Part shown: positions 12,592 to 24,400 of the stretch, piece after piece | Layout of the letters: the number at the start of each line of letters is the position of its first letter | How positions within the stretch are numbered: position 1 is the first letter of the stretch | Origin: Euleptes europaea | Lineage: Eukaryota > Chordata > Lepidosauria > Squamata > Sphaerodactylidae | NCBI RefSeq assembly: GCF_029931775.1 | Contig: NC_079312.1 | Span: 134,463,872 to 134,527,871, forward strand | DNA length: 64,000 nucleotides | Direction of reading: 5' to 3' | Program-made: the position numbers and the translations under genes | Notes under the pieces: generated by a model | What the model saw: the letters and a program-made list of their open reading frames with translations, nothing else | Database searches by the model: none | What the model was told of the DNA's origin: nothing

Positions 12592-12780
12592 GTATAGTGT
12601 GGAGGTTAGTGAATTGGTCTAGAACTGGGCAGATCTGGGCTCCAGTCAACAGTGAAGGTTTTGGGATGCCTTTGGGCCAGTCATACTCTTTCAGCCTAAC
12701 CTACCTCACAGGATTGTTGAGATGATCAAATGGGGGAGGAGAAAACCATCGATGCTGCCCTGACCTACATCATAAGAACT
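12592..12780 (+). mobile_element. tRNA-derived SINE, diverged
   Basis: It has the head 'agtgtggaggttagtgaattgg', then 'gggcagatctgggctccagtc', 'gggccagtcatactctttc', 'cctaacctacctcacagg' and 'attgttgagatgatcaaatgg'. This is the same architecture as the 7.34-kb SINE, with more changes. Confidence 0.65.
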
Positions 12781-14005
12781 GTATGATGATAAAAGGAGTA
12801 GACTATAAACTTCTTGAAAGGAGAGTGTGGTAAAGACGCGATAGATAGATGTTGTTCTTACATAACTATATATGTATTTATTTGTTTAATTTTGCATTAA
12901 AATATTCCAACCCAGACTCCTCTTTCCAGAAAAAGGAGACTCAAGGCAGCTTTAAAATATAGCTTAAAAGATATACTAAAAAATTTCAGCAACATCAGGA
13001 CACTACTCTTAAATGAACACAAAACTGACATGATCCCTGAAGACATGAAGTTTCATTATTAATATAAATGTCCGGCCTTCAGTCATGAAAGATGCAGTGC
13101 AGAGTTCTGCAGCACAGATGGCCTATAAAAATTATTTCAGAGGCCTTTCTTCTGAACCTGGCAAAAGCATATATTGTAAATGTGAAGGAGTATACAGGTG
13201 GCTTACATTTAAAATAAAAAAGATACATTCCTATAGATTACATTCCTATAGATTACCTCCTAAATTTATGTAGTGCATGGGAATGGTTTTAGTAAACTAT
13301 TCCCTGTGCTCTGTAGGCATTTATAGCACATTTGTTTGTGTTCTGTTTATAATGCACTATAATCAAGTCTCTGTGTTTTCTACATTAAAAAAGAATTGAG
13401 ACAAAATCATTGAATTATATGCAGATTTGTTTGTTATATAATTAGCCTGTACAAAGTATCCAAACTTCGTATATAATTGCATACCTGGTTGTTTCTGCAT
13501 AGGGAGGATAAAGCGTGAGAGGACAATAAAGTGCTGTACCACTAGATAGTTTATCTGGATGCCCTTCTGAAGTTTCCCTAGGGATTATTTTCACAATTTC
13601 AGGGCTACTTTAAATTAAAAACTTACTGTCCAAGAGAGAGAAAAAGATTATTTGGGTGCAATATTCCACACTGAGTACCTAAATTGTGGTTTTTGCTTTG
13701 CTCGTGTTTGTGGAATATACATAGCTGAGAATATAGTCTGGGTTATATAGGTCTGTTTGTAATGGCAGGAATTAATTTGTAGCTTCGGTTTGGGTTAACA
13801 CTCACTTTAAAGTAGTTGGCAGAGCTAAATGACTTCTCAGGATCTTTTCAATCCTATGATTCTGTACAATGCCACAGTCTCTGGGTTAGAATTTGGCTTC
13901 TGCCATGCTGTATCTTTAAGGTCTATAGAACTTCATAAAGTACACCTTAATTTACTGTCCTCCAATGAACTACCAGCCTTCTTCTTACTCCCACAGGTTT
14001 CCGTT

Positions 14006-15416
14006 ATGGCAGGGGTAGGAACCGAGGACCCCAGCTTGGATGACACAGAGCTCCGTGATATGGATGAGGACCGATTGTGGGAGATGGTGGAAGGCCATCG
14101 GTACCGAATTGTGCGGGGTATTTGCCCAAGCCGGCTGACCCCTTACTTGCGACAGGCCAAGGTGCTGGGCCGACTGGACGAGGAAGAGGTGTTGCACAGC
14201 CCACAGTTCACAAACAGTGCCATGAGAGCTGGTGAGCAGTCTGGGTGTGACACTGTTGATGGGATGTTATAAGATGCATTTCCCCACATCTATGGTGGAT
14301 GGAATGTGCCTTACTGCCCCTAGGGTTACCAATATCCAGGTGGGGTCTTTACACATGATCTCCAGCTTATAGAGAATAATTCCCCAGAAGAAAGTCGCTG
14401 TTTCAGAAGATGTACTCTGGCATTACGTCCCTGCTGAGCCCCCTCATTCCCCTCCCCAAACTCCATCCCCTTTTAAGCGTTGCCCTCAAACCTCTAGGAA
14501 CTTCTCAACCTGGAGTTGGCAACCATAATTGCCCCTCTTCCTCTGATAGAAATAGGAAAAGGAGGTAATGCAGCACAATGCTATTGCACCTACACTGTAA
14601 ACCCAGCTGCACCCCAAGTTTCATGAAATTACTGTAAGTGGGGAGGAAGACTTAATTTATACCAATTTTAAGGGCAATATTAGTCTTCCTTTGCCAGGAT
14701 AGGCCCCTCTGCAGTGTTGAATATGAAGGACAGAGTACCCTCTATCTCTTATAAGAATTGACTGCAACAGTTTTATCCCACAAAGGGAAGCTAGCCACTG
14801 ACACAAAAATCTGGATAGTTATGTTAATTGGTGGTTAGATGAAAAAGATGAATACTATATGGGAAGACATGTCTTTTATGCCAAACAAAAGAGTGCAGAA
14901 AGGTGAATTAATTGGTATATTGGCTGCTGATGTTTCAAATGGAGGCCACACATGACCTGCCTTTCCATAGACAGACAGGTCAGATATTCCCACAAAAAAC
15001 AGGATGAGTGGAGGCTGGAGAAGGCTGGGCCTTGGCAAGCTGAGAGAATCCATGGCTGTGTTTTGTTATGCTTAAAGGGCACTGCAGGCTGCTGTCATGG
15101 CTTCTCTGAGATAGAAAATGGGCATTTTTGCTCTATATAATGCTGTTATTAACTGAAGAAGGAAATGTGACATCAGCAATGATTTTTTTATCTGAGTAGG
15201 CTGGAAGTTTGGTATCTTGTCCATGGGGCTTCCCATCACCTCCATGTCACATAGCCTCTTTTCCCAATCTACTTGCAGGTCACATGTTGGATCTCTTGAA
15301 ATCCCGTGGGAAAAATGGAGCACTTGCCTTTTTGGAAAGTCTGAAACTCCACAACCCTGATATTTATACGCTCATCACTGGCTTGGAGCCTTCCATAGAC
15401 CACAACAATTTCAGTG
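14006..15416 (+). CDS. CARD14: CARD14 exons 1-2: CARD domain
   Basis: Exon 1 (14006-14231) gives [18 protein letters not shown] and then the CARD helices, with [20 protein letters not shown] and [18 protein letters not shown]. Exon 2 (15279-15416) gives [20 protein letters not shown] and [15 protein letters not shown]. Together they cover residues 1 to about 122, as in the family. The CARD nucleates BCL10 filaments. Exon 2 ends in the first base of a Gly codon before a GTGAGT donor; the corresponding human junction is, as I recall, a known site of psoriasis-linked changes. Confidence 0.93.
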
Positions 15417-18400
15417 GTGAGTTTCCTAGTATCCCTCTTCTACAGACCCCATAGACAGAGCTGGCTGTTATAGTTACAGAGCTGTTGTTGCGTGGGATGC
15501 CATAGTTGACTGACAAAGGCAGGACTGACCCATAACAGTGTTTTGGCATCTCTGTTATCACCTCCCCCATCCCTGCCCTTGCAGCTGGTCTCTCATGGCA
15601 GTAAAAATATAATGAGCAACGGTCATGTGCTGTGCTTCCCTGAGCTAGAGTTGCCAACCTCCAGGTACTAATCAAAAAACGGCTTGCAAGTGCTAAGTAG
15701 GGAGTGTGGAAATCAAGAAAGTAGCACAAGACAATTCTTTCTATAATAAGAAGACCAAACTATAGCAATTAGTGCTATTAAGAATATGTATTGGAAACAT
15801 ACAAAGAACAAAATTCTGGAGCAAAAAAGTATCACATAGGTAATTAAGACCCCAACTTTCAATAAGGGCTTTACAATACAAATATGAGCCCAAATTCTCA
15901 ATCCTTATTCAGTCTACATAAATTCATAAAGTGCATGAGTGAACCACAGGAACAATACTCAGTCCTTATAGAGTCCGCATGAATAATTTCATAAAGTGCA
16001 TCAGTAGGTCGCAAAAAAAAAAGTATGTGATACTTTTTTGCTCCAGAATTTTGTTCTTTGTATGTTTCCAATACATATTCTTAATAGCACTAATTGCTAT
16101 AGTTTGGTCTTCTTATTATAGAAAGAATTGTCTTGTGCTACTTTCTTGATTTCAACCTCCAGGTACTAGCTGGAGATCTCCTGCTATTACAACTGATCTC
16201 CAGCCAATAGAGATCAGTTCACCTGGAGAAAATGGCCACTTTGGCAATTGGGCTCTATGGCATTGAAGTCCCTCCCCAAACCCCGTTCTCCTCGGGCTCT
16301 GCCCCAAAAGCCTCCCGCCAGTGGCGAAGAGGGACCTGCAACCTTACCTGAGGCCCAAATTCTGTCACTTGGATGGACTACCCCATAGTGCCTAATAGTA
16401 GGACCAGTCCTGTATAGCGGCCTAAACATTCCGTTTCCACCCTCCTAGGCCTGATTGAGAGTTCCCAGCTCACTGAGTGCTTGGGCAAGGCTGTGAGCAG
16501 CCTCCAGGAGGAGCTGAGCCAGGAGAAGCGACAAAAGCTATCCCTGCTACAACACTGCCGTCAGCTGAAGGAGAAAGCTGCTCGACTGGAAGCCCAGGCC
16601 GAAAGCCTGAGGGGCATTGAGGCTGAGTGTAACCGCATGAAGCGGGAGCTCAGTGCTCACTTCCACGAGGCCCTGAAGCTGAAGGATGAGCTGTACGGCC
16701 TGTCCTTGCGCTACAGCAGTGCTCTGCAGGAGAAGGACCTGGCTATTACCCGCTGCCAGAGCCTGCAGGAAGAGGTGTGGCGCTGAGCTGGGTTTGTGGC
16801 ACATGTCAGCTGCCTTCGGTGATTAATGTGGGTGGTATGTTTTGCTGAAATCCCCACAGTCTTTTGCTAATACTCTGTATTTGTGTATTAAGTGCCTTAG
16901 TGATTAATACTGGTGGAATGTTTTTGCTAGAATCTTGTAATGCGTTTGCCAGTAACCCACAGCTATTGCTTCCTGCCCATTTCACAGAACTGGGTGCAGT
17001 AGAATTTAGGACTTGTTTTGCCATCTGGACTGCCTAGTATCCTGTTTCCAACGAGGACAGCAATTTATGCTGCAGGTTCTGAAATACCAAGCATTCCATC
17101 CACTCAACAGACAATTGAAGGGAGATAATATTGCCCCAATTCAGCTCCTAATAGAAAATAATTGTGTGGATGTAATATAAAAAAACACAAAAATTTACTT
17201 TTGTGTATTAATCCAAACTGTTGAAGAATGCATCTAAATAATAAGGTCCCTCAACACCCACTTGCTGGAAGATGGTATGGTTTGGAACTCTCCTAAAATG
17301 CCTGGATCTTCTCACATTTCTCCTAATACTTTTGGCACTATCAGCTTAGCTAATAGAAATGTCCTGTGGGTAGGATAAATCTTGGCAACAGGTCCAAGTC
17401 TTGGGCCCTGCCTTTTGGGGAGGCCTTATTCTTCCCTGAGGAAGCAATCACTGGGAGGGCAGTATCTGTGTGAGGTGTGAGATCTACTTCCCAAATGACT
17501 GGTGATAGCTTGGGGCTGAAAACGCACAAGACATCCTTTCAGCCCTGAGCCACCACCAGTCTTCTGGGTGATAAGAGTGTGTTGTGGTTTGGGAACAGAA
17601 GTTTGATGAGGCTGGGGGAAGGTGGTGGGAGGCTTGTCCTGGACCTCCACCCCCCCCCCCCAGGAAACAGCCCTGATTAGCTGTTAGAGACTGGATAATG
17701 GGCTACAACAGGGTTGCCAGATCCCTTTTTGCCACCGGCGGGAGGTTTTTGGGGCGGAGCCTGAAGAGGGCGGGGTTTGGGGAGGGGAGGGACTTCAGTG
17801 CCATAGAGTCCAATTGCCAAAACGGCCATTTTCTCCAGGGGAACTGATCTCTACCGGCTGGAGATCAGTTGTAATAGCAGGAGATCTCCAGCTAGTACCT
17901 GAAGGTTACTAAGGGAAATAAACAGCACGAGGGCTCCACGTAATGTACCAGTGTCTAAATAAATAACACTGCATTGAATTAATACAGAATTTAATTAGCA
18001 TTAAGGCATGCTCCAATCCTATGAAAATAACCATCAAAAAACAAATTATGTGCACATCCTTGTGCTACAGTGTAACATCAATACAACAACTTTGTATCAA
18101 AAAAACCTTATGCAACTAATTGCGTCAAAAGTTGCATGTACAACCTTCCAAAAAGGGTAACTAGTAAGGTGTAAGTCCATATGAGGTAAATTGCAACTTT
18201 GTCACTCCGCAATGCGGTCCGAAAAGTTCACTGCAAGAAACGTTCAAAAACCGATCAGATACAAAGTTGTTGTACTGATGTTACGCTGTAGCACAAGGAT
18301 GTGCACATAATTCATTTTCCGTTTTTTGTTGGTTATTTTCATAGGATTGGAGCATGCCTTAATGCTCGTTAAATTCTGTATTAATTCAACCCAGTGTTAT

Positions 18401-21400
18401 TTATTTAGACACTGGTACACTACGTGGAGCACTTAGTAATGCTAATTACAGCACAGGTTGTTTTTCTGTATAGTACCTGGAGGTTGGCAACCCTAGGCTA
18501 CAACCTTTGGTCAGTCATTGATTTCCTTAGGTTGCCAGCTTTTTTTTCTTTCAACTGGCACTGTCATTCCTTTCCACTTGCTATATTTAACTGGTGCTGT
18601 TGTAGAACATTAATGTGTTTGGAGTGCAGTAGCTCACAGTGGAGTGCAGTAGCAGAGAGGATGGTTGCATCTAGTGCTTGTAGGTGTGTTGCCTTCTTAG
18701 ACACCAGATGACGTGTTTCACAGTGAGCACCACAATGTGAACAGATGTTTCACTGTTCTTTATAACTGTGTCTGCCTTCTCTTTTGCGTCCCGTGACAGC
18801 TCTACGTGATGAAGCAGGAATTGCAGCATGCCCGGGTATCATCCTACTGTGAGAGGGAGCTATCCCAGAGGGTGAATGGAGACATGCAGCCACAGGCAGA
18901 TGAGCTGCAGATGCTGAAAGAAGAGAATGAGCATCTTAAGTCACTTGTGGATCTGGAGACTTTCAGTGTGGTAAAATAAACTTGTAAACTAGGTCCAGGA
19001 ATGCATTTGTGGGGCATAGAGTTACACTACAGTCATTGCTCTCCTCTGGGAAGCCTGAGAAATGTAGTTCTGTGAGCGATGGATTTTTGATGCAGAATTC
19101 TTTACCTGTGCAAACTACCTCTACCTTAGCAAACTACAATTCCCAGCATTCTTTGGGGGCAGCCATGGAGGTTAAACTGGGATAAAATACATGTGGGGTT
19201 GTGGCATAGCTATGGTTTGCTTGCCCAAGGAAATTTTTTTTTGCCAGGACTGGATTGGCCATTAAGGACGCTAGGAAAAGCCCTGGGGGTTGATGGCCAG
19301 GGGCCATCCCATCCCCAAGTGAGGCAAAATTCACCTTATACAGGATGGCCCTGTATGAATTGGGCCTGGTCATCCTCCCTCCTTCTTTGGGAGAACAGAG
19401 TGGGAACCTTTTCCAGGACTGTTTTTGCCTCCCAATCCACCTCTGCTTCTTACAGTCTTAAATCAGAGACAATGTCACTGCTATCTTTTTTGCAAATTCA
19501 TGTTGAAAACTTGCGGTGGCTTACATACATTTTATGGACACACAAAGCTGCCTTATTCTGAGTCAGACCACTGGTTTATTAAGGTCAGTATTATCTACTC
19601 TGACTGGCACCTGTCTGAGGTCAAGGTCTTTCCCATTACCTACTATCTGACCCCTTAATCTGGAGATGCTGGAAGTTGAACCAGTTTAAATGAGCCACAG
19701 CCCTTCCCCCAAATTGTGCAAAATTCAAGGTTGTTTTGCACAGGTCAGCATAATGTTCTGTGTGTTCATAGTTTAACTGCACTGGCTGTAGCTTGGGGAA
19801 GCAAATTTCCATGTATCTAATCTCCGCAGAAGGGGTGCTGCTTCTGTCTGCCCCTCTTAGGGAAGGAGGGGAGGAAAGTGTCTCTCTAAAGACCCTGTTT
19901 AATTTTGCCAGGTACAGAAGGACATTCTAGAGCAGACCCTTGATGAGGCTCTGGAGGGCAAGCAGGAGCTGCTGAACCGAATCCACTCGTTAAGGGAGCA
20001 GGCAGCGCTTGCTGAGAATCAGCGCAAGCAGGTGAGTGCTGTGTCACCCGTGGTGGCCTTGACAGACATGGTTTTCTCATGAAACTCACTGGGTGACCTT
20101 GGGTCAGTCACTTTGTCTCAGTCTAACCTACCTCACAGGGTTGTTGTGAGGTTAAAAGGGAGGAGGAGAGAGAACCATGCATGACACTTTGACCTCCTTA
20201 GAGATAGAGCAGGATAAAAATGTATTGAGTAAATTAGATCTTAAGAACTGGGATAATGAAAGATTGATGCTTTGTGGTTCTTTGTTCAGCTTCAGCAAAT
20301 AGTTGTAGCTAGGGTTGTCATATGCCCACTTATGATGGGCAATTGCCCACCAATTAACCAGGCTTCCCACACACCCCTCAGCTGGCCGGTGAGCAGAAGT
20401 AGGCCAGCTGAGGGGCGGGGTGGCGATCTGTGTGTACAGTGCGCATGGTGTGATGCCAGCGACATTCTAGTACTCTCCCCCCCAAAAAAAAACCCCTCTA
20501 TGGTTTCTATAGAGTTTTTGGAGGAATGCACTAGAGTGTCCCGCACAATGCCTGCTTCTGGGTTAAACCCAGAAGTGACGTCACAGCGCACATGGATCTT
20601 CATGCCCCCCCAGCCCCGATCCAACGAAGCTCCCGCCAGTTGTGTTAGGGGACCTGGCAACCTTAGTTGTAGCACACTGGTTAAGAGACTGACCGATGAA
20701 GAGTCCCCAAGCCTCATGTCAGCTATGAACTTACTGCATGGCCTTACACAAAAGTTCAGCAGCATCTTAAAGACTAACAACATTTATTTCAATAGGAGCT
20801 TCTCTTCAGATATGTGGAAATGAAACTGGGAATCCTACTTAAGGGGAAGAATGGGGCGGGGAGTTAAGGCAGAGAGTGAATTCCACCATGAATCTTTGAA
20901 GGGTACATTCTGTGTGAGATAAAGGTAGAAAGGTGGGAATCCGATCATAAATCTTCAAAGTGGGAGCTCTCTGTGTGCCTGAATTAGCAGTTTACAAATA
21001 ATGGGTGATGAAAGGTCAGAGGTTCAAACTAGGGTTGCCAAGCCAGGTGGTGGCTAAAGATCTCTTGCTATTACAATGGATCTCCAGGCGACAGAGATCA
21101 GTTCACCTGGAGAAAATGGCCCCTTTGAAAGGTAGATCCTATGGCAATTTACCCCATTGAAGTCCCTCCTCTCCCCAAATCCTCCCCTCCTGAGGCTCCA
21201 CCCCCAAAATCTCCAGGCGTTTCCCAACACGGAGCTGGCAACCCTAGTTCAAACAGATAAGCAATGAGTAAGTGAAAATGTACAGATACTGCTGCAAGGT
21301 TGTTACTAAAACACATTAGGAACAGCCAATCAAAATGAGTCTTTCTATAAAGTGGGCTTCAGACATTTGTGATGTGCACTATGGTGGAAAGTGTTTTGTA

Positions 21401-24400
21401 AATGCTAAGTACTGTTGTCATGCTCCCTTCATGTGTCTCCACAGTGCTGGGAAGAAAGACAACACACTCTGATCGAGTGCCAGAGGATGAAGGTGGACTG
21501 TGAGATTTACAAGGAGAAAATTAGCGCCCTCCAGGCACAAGTGGATGACCTGCGGAGAGAGAGAGATCAGGTATCAGAGGTCTGACTGGCAAGGAGAGAG
21601 GCCTTTTAAACACAGGAGATGAGGACGTTGCCAAAACATGGGAGGAGACTAGCTGGCAAATTAGCAGGGACACTAGATTCCTGCAGTCACAGAATTTGCA
21701 ATTGTTACAGAAGTCCTGCATCAAATAATACCTGTTATTGCATAGAGTCAAGCACTGGGGCTCAGAAATTGTTGCTAACAGTGAGATTATGGGAGGCATC
21801 TACCATCTAGCTGTTAAAAAATATCTGCAGAATGCCGCTGAGAGCTACTCTGGGGCCCCAGGCACTGTGGCTCAGTGGCAGAGCATCTGCTTGGCATGCA
21901 GAACGTTCCAGGTTCAATCTCCATCATCTCCAGTTAAAGGGACCAAGCAAGTAGGTGATGTGAAAGTCCTTTACCTGAGACCCTGGAGAGCTGTTGCCAG
22001 TCTGAGTAGACGATACTGACTTTGATGGACCAAGGGTCTGATTCAGTATAAGGCAGCTTCATGTGTTCATGTGTGACTCCTTCTGCCCCCTCCATTAAGA
22101 AGATTATGTTGGATTAGAACAAGAATACACATTCCCTAGAGGTGTTTGATGCTTCCCAGGCATTTATTGTGTTTTGATTTGGTCTAGGGAGGGGCCATGG
22201 CTCAGTGGCAGAGCATCTGCCTTGACTGCAGAATGTCCCCAGTTCCATCCCTGGCATTTCCAGTTAAAAGGATCAGGTAGCAGTAGATGAATAGATCTCT
22301 ACATAACGGGAGACCCTGGAGAGCTGGTGCTAGTCGGAGTACACAATACTGGCCTCGATAGATCAGTGGTGTGACTCTGCATAAGGCAGCTTCTTGTGTT
22401 AATCTTCCCTGGGTTACAGCCCACAGATTTTGGATGCTGCTTTACTAGTAGCCCAGTATCCAGCCATCCTGAGAAAGTTTCCTAGCCTGATGTCTGCTTT
22501 ATCTGTGCAATTTATACTGCTATCTGCAATTTAAATATGTTTTTGTCCTCTTTCTTCAGGCTTACAGTGCAAGAGATGCTGCCCAGGCAGAAATTTCCCA
22601 CAGTCTACGTGAGAAAGATTCACTCCGTCGCAGAGTCTTTGAGCTCACTGAACAGATCTGGGAATTCAGGAAAGAGGCGGGCCTGAGCGGCTCAGCGTTG
22701 GCGGTGAGGTGTGGGAAGGAGGGGGGGGCATAGAGATGGGAATGCAGAGCCAGAGATGAAGTTGATTTCCCCTGTGACAGGAAACATTATGTTGCCTCAC
22801 AGTTCTGGGCTCATAGAAAAGTGTTTCCCTTTTCTGGCAGATCTTGCCAGTGTTCCCAATAGTATGATGCTTGGATTTTGTCTTGACCTGTCATGTATCT
22901 TAGTCTGGTTTTCCTCATCCAAACTTTGTTCTTCTTGTGTACTACTTTTAACAGTGCATCAGCAGCAGTGTTTTGAATCTATAAGTAGAGACTTGTGTCC
23001 TTGTACTCCAAAAAAGCTCCTGTTTTGAGCATTAGAGAGCAAGAGCTGCCCAGCTGTAGCTGAGTGCCTCCCCTGTGTTTCTGTATGAGTCAGCATGCTA
23101 GATATGCAAAGCTCAGCGCAAGACCCATGCAACAGGCAGCCTCCGGATGTCTGCATCAGGAGTAGTTGTGATCCAACCACACCCACTCTCAGGGGAGGCC
23201 ATTTGGAAGAAGGCAAGGCTACAGCAACAAATCATGCACAGATATATATACCAGGCAATGAGTGGGCTCACAAGAGCCATCCATAATTTAGTTTACCCTG
23301 CACCATACATTTTGGAAATGACTGATGCAGTAGAGAAGTTACTGTCTTTATTGCTCAGGGCTATGGGGTTGCTCCCTTCTAGGGTTCCCCCCCCCCCCCG
23401 TATAGATATCATAGAAACAGAGTTGGAAGGGACCTCCAGGGTCATCTAGTCCAACCCCCTGCACAATGCAGGAAATTCACAATTACCTCCCCGCAAAGTG
23501 GCGATTGACATTACCCTGGGCATATAAGAAAGGGTCATGAGAGTCAAGCACTGGTGCAACCCTTTCTGCCCTCTCTGTCATGATCTATCTAAATTCACAG
23601 AATTAGCATTGCTGACAGATGGCCATCTAGCCTCTGCTTAAAAACCTCCAAAGAAGGAGAGCCCACCACCTCCCAAGGAAGCCTGTTCCTCTGAGGAACC
23701 GTTCTAACTGTCAGGAAGTTCTTCCTAATGTTTAGCCAAAAACTCTTTTGATTTAATTTCAACCTGTTGGTTCTGGTCCATCCTTCTTGGGCAATAGAAA
23801 ACAACTCTGCACCTTCCTCTATATGGCAGCCCTTCAAGTACTTGAAGATGGTTATCATATCACCTCTCGGTCATTTCCTGTCCAGGCTAAACATACCAAG
23901 CTCCTTCAACCTTTCCTTGGTCTCCAGACCCCTCACCATCTTCATTGCCCTCCTTTGGACACATGCCAGCTTGTCTACAAGCATGACTGACCTTGTGCTG
24001 CTTGATGTCTTGTGAGTAAAGGCTGTCTTCTGAATGCACTCTCTGTGTGTTTCCTTAGCAGGTTCAGAGGGATGGGCCTTCCTGCTCAGAGTCCACGCAG
24101 TATTGTCCAAAGAGGAAGCAGCCGCTAATGCGCATGCATGCAGTTTGCCTCCGGGATGACAACCAGGACAGCCTCTTGAGCATATCTGAGGTTTATAACT
24201 CCTCCCCTCCTCTTAACGCTTTAGACTCCCCCACCCAACTGCATGGCAGTGTAAGGCATTGCAGGATGCTGTCTCAATGGCATGTGACCCAGTGAGAGCG
24301 CAGAGCCCTCTCCTGCAATGCCCCACTGTCTGGTGTGCGGAGCTTGGGGATGAGGGTCCCTAGTAATGAATGAGGAAATCTGACTATGATCTTGTTGGGG

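Larger units (their letters stand above)
9694..13996. other. Probable CARD14 5' intron, repeat rich
   Basis: There is no coding exon. Contents are hAT MITE copies at 10.73-11.07 and 12.16-12.38 kb, a roughly 40-bp tandem duplication at 11,073-11,145, and SINE copies at 12.04 and 12.59 kb. A tandem 'agattacattcctat' pair lies near 13.23 kb. The remainder (9.8-10.7, 11.15-12.0, 12.8-14.0 kb) shows nothing I can name. Confidence 0.5.

Noticed and set aside
15839-16023. Hammerhead ribozyme in the loop of element A
   Set aside because: The minus strand has 'ctgatg' and 'gaaa' close together, which recalled ribozymes of Penelope-like elements. The next conserved A and a pairing helix II are missing, so the core does not hold.
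15671-18470. Elements A and B as ordinary 5'-inverted LINE copies
   Set aside because: Twin priming inverts part of the element but does not normally leave a full second copy of the same 130 bp in the opposite direction, and it would not explain the identical target site.
20272-20823. 183- and 163-residue open frames on both strands
   Set aside because: They cover the 356-bp hAT derivative with its GC-rich interior. Boundaries match the transposon and not a gene.
21860-22402. True tRNA genes
   Set aside because: A- and B-box-like blocks occur, but no cloverleaf can be closed and the SINE body and tail follow directly.
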